Shown: positions 6,131-10,678 of the stretch, piece by piece | Numbering within the stretch: the first letter of the stretch is position 1 | How the letters are laid out: each line of letters opens with the position of its first letter | Source: Propionibacterium sp. | Lineage (GTDB): Bacteria > Actinomycetota > Actinomycetes > Propionibacteriales > Propionibacteriaceae | Direction: 5' to 3' | DNA: 11,094 nucleotides | NCBI GenBank assembly: GCA_012837465.1 | Contig: DURG01000155.1 | Span: 1 to 11,094, forward strand | Program-made: the position numbers and the translations under genes | Notes under the pieces: model-generated | The model's database searches: none | What the model saw: only the letters and a program-made list of their open reading frames with translations | Told to the model about the DNA's origin: nothing

Positions 6131-6676
6131 TCAGAACGGGGGCTCTTCCGGCTGCGTCTGCGCCCACGGGTCATTCCCGCCGCGGTTGCCGCCGCCGGTG
6201 TTGCCGGAGCTGGACCACGGATCAGCCTGCTGGCTGCTCTGCTGCTGCCCACCACCGGTGTTGCCACCGCCCTGGTTGCCCTGCCACTGACCGCCACCGC
6301 CGCCGCCACCACCGGAAGACCGGTTGACGGTTGCAGTCGCGAAGCGGAGGGTGGGTCCGACATCTTCGACATCGATCTCGAAAACGGTGCGCTTCTGACC
6401 TTCACGGTCGTCGTACGACCGTGACTTCAGGCGCCCCTGCACGATGACCTGCATGCCCTTGCGGAGCGTCTCGGCCACGTTCTCGGCGTACTGGCGCCAC
6501 ACCGAGCAGTTGAGGAACAGCGCCTCGCCGTCCCGCCACTCGTTCGACTGACGGTCGAACACGCGGGGGGTCGAAGCGATCCGGAAGTTCGCCACCGCTG
6601 CGCCGTTGGGCGTGAAGCGGAGCTCGGGATCAGCCGTGAGATTGCCCACGACCGTGATCTGGGTTTCGCCTGCCAT
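6131..6676 (-). CDS. ssb: Single-stranded DNA-binding protein
   Basis: This 181-residue protein has the two-part architecture of bacterial SSB, which coats single-stranded DNA as a tetramer in replication, repair and recombination. Residues 1-115 form the OB fold, with 'QITVVGNLTADPELRFTPNGAAVANFRIAS', 'LFLNCSVWRQYAENVAETLRKGMQVIVQGRLKSRSY' and 'FEIDVEDVGPTLRFATA'. From about residue 118 to 172 there is a disordered Gly/Gln/Ser/Asn-rich linker, including a run of eight or so glycines. The acidic C-terminal tip 'PEEPPF' is the conserved docking tail for partner proteins. GGAGG lies 11 nt before the ATG at 6676. It sits between rpsF and rpsR, the usual actinobacterial order. A promoter-like AT-rich stretch precedes it, so ssb may also be transcribed independently of rpsF. 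Confidence 0.97.
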   Translation of the reverse strand: MAGETQITVVGNLTADPELRFTPNGAAVANFRIASTPRVFDRQSNEWRDGEALFLNCSVWRQYAENVAETLRKGMQVIVQGRLKSRSYDDREGQKRTVFEIDVEDVGPTLRFATATVNRSSGGGGGGGGQWQGNQGGGNTGGGQQQSSQQADPWSSSGNTGGGNRGGNDPWAQTQPEEPPF

Positions 6677-6744
6677 GTTTTCTGATGCCTCCGATGATTC
6701 GGACTTGATGACGACGCGGCTTGGGCCTCGCCGTCGAGGTCTGG

Positions 6745-6819
6745 AATGAAAATCTATCCGTCTACCATTTTGGCCGGTAGGACTGACAAATATTCATCCA
6801 GCTGATTGCTGTGGATAAC
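6745..6819 (-). promoter_or_regulatory. AT-rich spacer before ssb with DnaA box and possible internal promoter
   Basis: The rpsF-ssb spacer (6677-6819, 143 bp) is clearly AT-richer than its surroundings over about 6745-6819. It holds a perfect DnaA-box sequence TTATCCACA on the minus strand (6810-6818), just past the rpsF stop. It also holds an inverted repeat CTACC (6762-6766) / GGTAG (6776-6780), and a TAGATT -10 candidate (complement of 6751-6756) about 75 nt before the ssb ATG. No LexA-type palindrome is visible. A short GC hairpin lies at 6726-6739. Promoter function is inferred from composition. Confidence 0.4.
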
Positions 6820-7107
6820 TCAGTCCTCGAGTCGCAGCACCTTGGTGCGCACGATCCGCTCGTCGATGGTCATCAGACGATCCATCTCGGAAACGATCGC
6901 GGGCTCCGCGGTCACCTGCAGCACGGCGTAGATGGCCTCGGACTTCTTGTTGATGTCGTATGCGAGCCGGCGACGTCCCCAGATGTCCTGGTTGTCGACG
7001 GTGCCACCACCCTTGGTGATGACCTCGAGATGCTTCTCGACCAGCGCGGGGACCTGACGCTCGTCGACATCAGAGTCGATGAGCACCATAACCTCGTACT
7101 TGCGCAT
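6820..7107 (-). CDS. rpsF: 30S ribosomal protein S6
   Basis: At 95 residues this is the normal length for actinobacterial S6. The signature is complete: 'MRKYEVMVLIDSDVDERQVPALVEKHLEVITKGGGTVDNQDIWGRRRLAYDINKKSEAIYAVLQVTAEPAIVSEMDRLMTIDERIVRTKVLRLED'. S6 forms a heterodimer with S18, encoded downstream, and binds the central domain of 16S rRNA. The ATG at 7107 has a strong AGGAGG 12 nt upstream. It is the first gene of the operon. Its leader holds two hairpins (7138-7156 and 7170-7185), one with a CCG in its loop, which could allow autoregulation by S6:S18 as described for other bacteria. The acidic tail is short, without the long C-terminal extension seen in some groups. Confidence 0.97.
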   Translation of the reverse strand: MRKYEVMVLIDSDVDERQVPALVEKHLEVITKGGGTVDNQDIWGRRRLAYDINKKSEAIYAVLQVTAEPAIVSEMDRLMTIDERIVRTKVLRLED

Positions 7108-7137
7108 GCTTCAGCCCCACCTCCTTCGGACTAACGG

Positions 7138-7156
7138 CCACGGGCGGTTCCCGCGG
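7138..7156 (-). promoter_or_regulatory. Candidate S6:S18-responsive hairpin in the rpsF leader
   Basis: On the minus strand CCGCGGG and CCCGTGG form a 7-bp stem (one G-U pair) with loop AACCG, ending 12 nt before the AGGAGG of rpsF. S6:S18 leader motifs reported in other bacteria contain a CCG trinucleotide in a loop or bulge. That and the location are the only support; a full match to the published motif could not be tested. Confidence 0.3.
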
Positions 7157-7164
7157 CAGGAGGG

Positions 7165-7185
7165 CAAAACTGTCTATGGCGACAG
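7165..7185 (-). terminator. Short hairpin plus T-run after the SGNH hydrolase gene
   Basis: On the minus strand CTGTC-GCCATA-GACAG (7185-7170) is followed directly by TTTT. It lies about 14 nt past the SGNH stop codon. A 5-bp stem is weak for an intrinsic terminator, so it may only partly separate the SGNH operon from the ribosomal operon, or act as an attenuator in the rpsF leader. Confidence 0.3.
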
Positions 7186-7195
7186 CCAATGGCCC

Positions 7196-7225
7196 ACACT
7201 ACCGGTTCGAGGCGGCGGCCCCCAA
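7196..7225 (-). promoter_or_regulatory. Putative rpsF operon promoter
   Basis: TAGTGT (complement of 7196-7201) preceded at 18 bp by TTGGGG (complement of 7220-7225) gives the best promoter candidate upstream of rpsF, with a leader of roughly 80 nt. The -10 box shares its TAG with the stop codon of the SGNH hydrolase gene, so the promoter would lie in that gene's 3' end. Confidence 0.35.
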
Positions 7226-7849
7226 ACCCGTGAGCACCCCGCTGGCCTCGATGGTGGCCCAGAAGGTGTCGGCCCACCCCTCGTAGCCCAGGTCGTTGGG
7301 ATGGAACAGGTCCCTGGCCGTGTAGCGGTGGTAGCCGAAGGTGCCGGTCTCGCGGGTGACGGTGTGCAACGGCACGTCCGCCACGAACGCCCCCTCGGGA
7401 AGTGCCTCGAGGATCACGTCGAGGTTGGCCTCGAAGGTTGACGGCGTGTGGCCGGGGAACACGACGTCGTTGGCGCCGATGTCGAGGGTCACGAGATCCG
7501 GGGTGAAGTGGAGGTCACGGAGCAGCGGGAGCTGATCGCGCACCACGTCGGCACTGGTGGCCCCGCTGACCGACAGGTTGGTGACGACGACCTCCCGCCC
7601 GGTCCGCTCGGCGATCCGGCGCGCGAGCAGCGCGACGTAGCCGTGCGCGACGGAAGAGGCGCCCACGCCCTGGGCTGCGGAGTCGCCCAGGGCGACGTAG
7701 TGCAGCACACTGTCCCCGCCGTCGACCCGCTCCTCCCAGTGCGCGCGGTAGGCGTCCACGTGGCGGTTGATCTCAGCGCGGCCTCTCAGGAAGCTGACCA
7801 ACGCAACGGCTCCGGCCGCGACCGCGAGCGCGGCCAGGGGTGTCCTCAC
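7199..7849 (-). CDS. SGNH/GDSL-family hydrolase, membrane-anchored or secreted
   Basis: A GTG at 7849 opens a 216-residue protein. Its start overlaps the rhodanese stop codon as GTGA, which is why this start is chosen over longer upstream frames. Residues 4-21 are a hydrophobic signal or anchor helix (LAALAVAAGAVALVSFL), so the enzyme probably faces the outside. The SGNH blocks are in order: block I 'ALGDSAAQG' with nucleophile Ser57, block II Gly96 in 'NLSVSGAT', block III 'DIGANDVVF' with Asn127, and block V 'DLFHPNDLGY' with Asp180 and His183. These serine esterases hydrolyse acyl esters of lipids, glycans or other metabolites; the substrate is not predictable. It is coupled to the rhodanese gene. 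The downstream rpsF promoter overlaps its stop codon. Confidence 0.88.
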   Translation of the reverse strand: MRTPLAALAVAAGAVALVSFLRGRAEINRHVDAYRAHWEERVDGGDSVLHYVALGDSAAQGVGASSVAHGYVALLARRIAERTGREVVVTNLSVSGATSADVVRDQLPLLRDLHFTPDLVTLDIGANDVVFPGHTPSTFEANLDVILEALPEGAFVADVPLHTVTRETGTFGYHRYTARDLFHPNDLGYEGWADTFWATIEASGVLTGLGAAASNR

Positions 7850-8226
7850 CGTCGGCCCCGGTACGGGCCGGGGAGCACGGGGTTGCCGTCCTTCGCCCAG
7901 GCGCGCAGGCCGCCGGCGACGGATTCGGCCAGGAGGCCCTTCTCCCGGAGGGTGGCGGCGGCGAAGGAGGAGCGCAGGCCGGTGTCGCACATGACGATGA
8001 TGGCGGCGTCTCGCTCGGCGTGGGGGTTGTCGCCGTGGATGGCGGTCTCGGGATCCGCGGTGAGTTCCTTGATGTCGACGGGGCGTGCCGGCGGTGCATG
8101 GCCGGCCTCGTATTCGACCTGGGTGCGCACGTCGATGAGGACGGCCCCCTTGCTCAGCGCCATGAGTGTCTCGTCGATGCTCAGCCCGTCAGCGGAGCGC
8201 TTCCCGAGGAAATCCAGCAAACCCAT
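7846..8226 (-). CDS. Rhodanese-like domain protein
   Basis: This 126-residue single-domain protein has the rhodanese fold signatures: 'AVLIDVRTQVEYEAGHAP' (residues 28-45), a valid active loop 'CDTGLRS' with Cys80, and 'VAGGLRAWAKDGNPV' (103-117). Such proteins carry sulfur as a cysteine persulfide and transfer it to acceptors such as cyanide or proteins in the cytoplasm; the true acceptor is unknown. The retained Cys and Arg indicate it is catalytically competent. The ATG at 8226 is preceded by a GACAAT -10-like box 6 nt away and no Shine-Dalgarno, so it may be leaderless. Its TGA overlaps the GTG start of the SGNH hydrolase, implying translational coupling, although no functional link between the two is known. 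Confidence 0.92.
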   Translation of the reverse strand: MGLLDFLGKRSADGLSIDETLMALSKGAVLIDVRTQVEYEAGHAPPARPVDIKELTADPETAIHGDNPHAERDAAIIVMCDTGLRSSFAAATLREKGLLAESVAGGLRAWAKDGNPVLPGPYRGRR

Positions 8227-8261
8227 GCGCCCATTGTCCACCACCTCGGAAGGCGGCTCGG

Positions 8262-8585
8262 TCAGATGACCCCGAACAGCCCCAACCCGATGGCGCCGAT
8301 GAGCAGACTCAGGCCGAGGCCGAGCAGGAGATAGCCGAGCCAGGTCTTGCGGGCCCAGCGCAGCACCAGGAGGGGGAGGGCGACCGCCGACGCGACCGCC
8401 AGCGCCCCGAAGACCCGTACCCACACTGGGGTGGTGCCGATCGCTCGGTCGGTGCCGGCGCTGCCCGTGTCCGGGATGAGGAGCGCGACGAGCCCGGCGG
8501 CGGCGCCCGGCAGCACGAGGATGAGCGCCAGCAGGGCCATGGCGATGGCGCCGGGCCAGGTGCCCCACCAGATCCGCTTGGCCAT
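8262..8585 (-). CDS. Small membrane protein, three predicted TM segments, function unknown
   Basis: This 107-residue protein is dominated by hydrophobic segments at about residues 12-36, 57-75 and 82-105. A polar loop 'PDTGSAGTDRAIGTTP' lies between the first two, and a short basic loop 'RWARKT' between the last two. No family motif is recognised. The N-terminus 'MAKRIWWGTW' is positively charged and suggests a cytoplasmic start. Its ATG overlaps the stop codon of the upstream conserved hypothetical gene (TGATG), so the two are likely translationally coupled and may work together. The rhodanese gene starts 35 bp downstream but with its own -10-like box. Confidence 0.75.
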   Translation of the reverse strand: MAKRIWWGTWPGAIAMALLALILVLPGAAAGLVALLIPDTGSAGTDRAIGTTPVWVRVFGALAVASAVALPLLVLRWARKTWLGYLLLGLGLSLLIGAIGLGLFGVI

Positions 8586-9001
8586 CAGTCCTGGGGGATG
8601 TGGCCGGAGAGCACCCAGTCGAGGAACTCCTTGAGGTCACCGGTCTCGCCGTCGCGGCCGCCCCGGCCGACGACCAGCGGCGCCAACTGCGGCTCAAGCT
8701 TCACACCCTTGAAGCGGGACATGAAACTGCCCGGGACGGTCAGCGAGTAGTAGTTGCCCTCGGTGTCGATGCCGATGGAGTGGTTGGTGCGCAGGTACCA
8801 GCCCACCTTGTCGGTCTTGACGACGTGCCCGTCCATGGTGGTGGCCTTCAAGGGCCGGGGCGCCAACCCCTGGGCCTTGGCGTCCTCGAGGAACTGGTCG
8901 ATGAGCACCTTGGCGCGTGCCGCCTCATTGCGGGCGTTGCTCTCGTTCAACTGCGCCCGGATGCGGGCGGCCTTCTGGCGCTCGGTGAGGTGCTCGTCCA
9001 T
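8585..9001 (-). CDS. Conserved actinobacterial hypothetical protein (138 aa)
   Basis: The protein begins with a charged, probably helical or coiled-coil stretch (residues 4-45, 'LTERQKAARIRAQLNESNARNEAARAKVLIDQFLEDAKAQGL'). A compact domain follows with 'LKATTMDGHVVKTDKVGWYLRTNHSIGIDTEGNYYSLTVPGSF' and a conserved-looking 'PLVVGRGGRDGETGDLKEFLDWVL'. It resembles uncharacterised proteins remembered from other actinobacteria; no function is known to me and none is proposed. No signal peptide or membrane helix is seen, so it is probably cytoplasmic. The ATG at 9001 follows TAAGCT by 6 nt with no usable Shine-Dalgarno, which suggests a leaderless mRNA. It is coupled to the downstream 3-TM protein by a 1-nt overlap. 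The palindromic element at 9024-9088 lies immediately upstream, reaching into its -35 region. Confidence 0.8.
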   Translation of the reverse strand: MDEHLTERQKAARIRAQLNESNARNEAARAKVLIDQFLEDAKAQGLAPRPLKATTMDGHVVKTDKVGWYLRTNHSIGIDTEGNYYSLTVPGSFMSRFKGVKLEPQLAPLVVGRGGRDGETGDLKEFLDWVLSGHIPQD

Positions 9002-9007
9002 CCCCCA

Positions 9008-9013
9008 AGCTTA
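9008..9013 (-). promoter_or_regulatory. Putative -10 box of a leaderless gene (8585-9001)
   Basis: TAAGCT on the minus strand ends 6 nt before the ATG at 9001, so the first transcribed base would be the A of the start codon. The -35 position would fall at about 9031-9036, inside the outer box of palindromic element copy 2, and reads poorly as a hexamer. Confidence 0.5.
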
Positions 9014-9023
9014 GGCTCGGAAA

Positions 9024-9088
9024 GATCGATGCGTATCCGGGCCCCAGATGTGGAGTGTCCACACCTGGGGGCCTCCTACGCATCGTTA
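9024..9088. repeat. 65-bp dispersed palindromic element, copy 2
   Basis: The element is centred on T9056. The outer box ATCGATGCGTA (9025-9035) pairs with the segment at 9077-9087 (TACGCATCGTT), and inner arms CCCCAGATGTGGA / TCCACACCTGGGG pair with one mismatch. It aligns without any gap to copy 1 at 3300-3364: 10 of 11 bases of the left outer box, most of the right outer box and the TGTGGA/TCCACA core are the same. Positions 11-14 from the centre change in both arms together. It sits between the SDR stop (9103) and the start of the next gene on the same strand. Confidence 0.8.
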
Positions 9089-9102
9089 AACCTGGATCCA
9101 GG

Positions 9103-9825
9103 TCAAATGCAGTACCCGCCATCGACCAGGATCTCCTGGCCCGTGATGAAGGCCGCCTCCTCCGAGGCGAGGAACGCGATCGCCGCGGCGACCTCCTCGG
9201 GCTTGCCGAAGCGACGGGCGGGGATCTTCGCCCTCGCCGCATCCGCCGATTCCTCGTCGGGGTACAGCGATTTCAGCCGGTCCGTGGCCGTGAAGCCCGG
9301 CGCCACGGTGTTGCACGTCACCCCGTCCGCACCAACCTCCATCGCCAAGGTGCGCAGGTAGTTCGTCACCGCCGCGCGCAGCGAATTGCTCACGGGCAGG
9401 TTCAGCGTCGGCCGCCCCACCGTCTGCGAGGTGATCGCGACGATGCGCCCCCACCCGCGGGCCCGCATGCCGGGCAGCACCGCATCGGCGAGCCGGGTCG
9501 TCGACATGAAGGTGGTCTCGAAGCCCGCGACCCAGGCCTCCTCCGTCACCTCGGACGGCAGACCCGGTGGTGGCCCGCCCGCATTGGACACCAGGACGTC
9601 GACCTCCCCGGCTGCCTCGACGGCGGCGCGGACCCCGTCGGCCAGGCCCACGTCGGCGACCACCCAGCCCGCACCGATCTCGTCGGCCGCAGACCGCACG
9701 TCGGCCTCCGTGCGGGAGGCGATGGTGACCTCCGCACCCATGTCGCGCAGCAGTTTGGCCGCCGCGAATCCGATGCCCCTGCTGGCGCCCGTCACGAGCG
9801 CCCTCCTACCGTCGAGTGTGAACAT
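9103..9825 (-). CDS. SDR-family protein lacking the catalytic Tyr/Lys (FabG-like)
   Basis: This 240-residue protein has a classical short-chain dehydrogenase/reductase Rossmann fold: cofactor motif 'TGASRGIG' (residues 12-19), 'VSNAGGPPPG' (79-88), 'GRIVAITS' with Ser133, 'APGFTATDR' (175-183) and the C-terminal 'SEEAAFITGQEILVDGGY'. At the active site the expected Tyr-x3-Lys is Ser146-x3-Arg150 ('LPVSNSLRAAV'). It therefore fits the 3-ketoacyl-ACP-reductase-like subgroup known to lack the standard catalytic tetrad, and a FabG activity should not be assumed. Arg38 after the second strand might favour NADPH. The ATG at 9825 has TAGCGT ending 6 nt upstream and no Shine-Dalgarno, suggesting a leaderless mRNA, although the phosphatase gene ends 60 bp upstream on the same strand and read-through is possible. 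Confidence 0.9.
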   Translation of the reverse strand: MFTLDGRRALVTGASRGIGFAAAKLLRDMGAEVTIASRTEADVRSAADEIGAGWVVADVGLADGVRAAVEAAGEVDVLVSNAGGPPPGLPSEVTEEAWVAGFETTFMSTTRLADAVLPGMRARGWGRIVAITSQTVGRPTLNLPVSNSLRAAVTNYLRTLAMEVGADGVTCNTVAPGFTATDRLKSLYPDEESADAARAKIPARRFGKPEEVAAAIAFLASEEAAFITGQEILVDGGYCI

Positions 9826-9831
9826 GGCCCA

Positions 9832-9837
9832 ACGCTA
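9832..9837 (-). promoter_or_regulatory. Putative -10 box of the SDR gene
   Basis: TAGCGT on the minus strand ends 6 nt before the ATG at 9825. The same geometry is seen before several other genes in the window. A weak TTCCGG lies at 17 bp as a possible -35. Promoter function is inferred. Confidence 0.45.
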
Positions 9838-9885
9838 ACCGAGCCCCCGCCTCGCCGGAACCCCTCGTTCCTCGCTGCGACCGGC

Positions 9886-10566
9886 TCAACCGCCCGTGCC
9901 GAAGCGACTCCGGACGGCGGCGAGGTCGTCGTCGGTCGCGCCGTGCTCGCGCAGGAGGCCCTCCGCATCCACCTCTGCGAGGAAGCGGCGCAGCGCCGCC
10001 ACCCGGTCACCCAGCCAGGCCTCCCACTCCGCGCCCTTCTTGTGCGTGTCGGTGGGGTGGAAGTGGTGCTCGTGGAACGCGTTGATGCCGGCGGCGGCCT
10101 CGACGTATCCGGCCACGATGTCATCGTGGTTCCAGCCCGCGACCACCTGCCCGAGCGACAGCACGAGCCCGGTGCGGTCGCGACCCGCGGAGCAGTGCAC
10201 GATCACCGGGCCTTCCGCATGGGCGACGGCGAGGACGGCGCGGGTCACCCTGTCCCCGAACAGGACGAGGTAGCCCGGGTAGTCGGCCGGGTGGTCGAGG
10301 TAGCCCAGCGGGTAGTCGAAGCCCGGGTCGTCCGGGTCCTCCGTGGGGCGGCTCAGCACGGTGATGGGGGCCAGGGCGTCGGCGGGCACCTCGGCGTCGC
10401 CGTCGCGGCGGATCTCGTGCTCGAACGGGGAGCGCAGGTCCACCACGGTCCGGTAGCCGGCCTCGGCGGCCTGCCGCCAACCATCGGCAGAGACCCATTC
10501 ACGTCGCCCCATCCGCACGAGGCCGGGCACCACCTCATGCGCGTTGACCGCACCGTCGAAGATCAT
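9886..10566 (-). CDS. Tyrosine-phosphatase-like protein (Y_phosphatase3 / PTPLP type)
   Basis: This 226-residue protein has the bacterial tyrosine/phosphoinositide phosphatase layout. An N-terminal 'RMGRREWVSADGWRQAAEAGYRTVVDLRSPFEHE' (18-51) is typical of the group, and the P-loop 'HCSAGRDRTG' (124-133) contains nucleophile Cys125 and Arg131 (Cx5R). A C-terminal helical part ends with 'LREHGATDDDLAAVRSRFG', also usual for the family. The extra acidic residue inside the loop (Asp130) resembles atypical lipid/tyrosine phosphatases. Members dephosphorylate phosphotyrosine or phosphoinositides; the target here is unknown. There is no signal peptide, so it is probably cytoplasmic. The ATG at 10566 is chosen because TAGAGT ends 7 nt upstream and the family N-terminus begins here; the longer open frame upstream is intergenic. 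It is divergent from the DUF2177 gene. Confidence 0.88.
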   Translation of the reverse strand: MIFDGAVNAHEVVPGLVRMGRREWVSADGWRQAAEAGYRTVVDLRSPFEHEIRRDGDAEVPADALAPITVLSRPTEDPDDPGFDYPLGYLDHPADYPGYLVLFGDRVTRAVLAVAHAEGPVIVHCSAGRDRTGLVLSLGQVVAGWNHDDIVAGYVEAAAGINAFHEHHFHPTDTHKKGAEWEAWLGDRVAALRRFLAEVDAEGLLREHGATDDDLAAVRSRFGTGG

Positions 10567-10573
10567 GGACCCG

Positions 10574-10579
10574 ACTCTA
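10574..10579 (-). promoter_or_regulatory. Putative -10 box of the phosphatase gene
   Basis: TAGAGT on the minus strand ends 7 nt before the ATG at 10566, leaving no room for a Shine-Dalgarno sequence; a leaderless mRNA is likely. The same hexamer is the candidate -10 of galE. Confidence 0.5.
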
Positions 10580-10600
10580 TCGCCAGCACGTTGCCACCCC

Positions 10601-10616
10601 TTTGTCCTTCCACAAA
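10601..10616. promoter_or_regulatory. Small inverted repeat in the phosphatase/DUF2177 divergent region
   Basis: TTTGT-N6-ACAAA (16 bp) lies between the two divergent promoters and just before the -35 of the DUF2177 gene. It could be an operator, but arms of 5 bp in an AT-richer spot may also be chance. Confidence 0.2.
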
Positions 10617-10618
10617 CC

Positions 10619-10647
10619 TTGTACGAAACGCGCCGACTCCGTATCGT
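10619..10647 (+). promoter_or_regulatory. Promoter of the DUF2177 gene
   Basis: TTGTAC (10619-10624) and TATCGT (10642-10647) are separated by exactly 17 bp, the best housekeeping-sigma match in the window. The predicted transcript starts near 10654 with a leader of about 25 nt, in which AACGGAA is a weak ribosome-binding candidate. Confidence 0.6.
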
Positions 10648-10678
10648 TGGCCCCCTCCCACCGAACGGAAACACCATT

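Noticed and set aside
6777..6830. Replication origin near the DnaA box
   Set aside because: Only one DnaA box is visible and there is no dnaA or dnaN gene or box cluster in the window, so oriC is not supported.
7850..7990. N-terminal extension of the SGNH hydrolase to 263 residues
   Set aside because: The extension is Arg/Pro-rich shadow of the rhodanese gene. The GTG at 7849 overlaps the rhodanese stop and directly precedes a signal-like helix.
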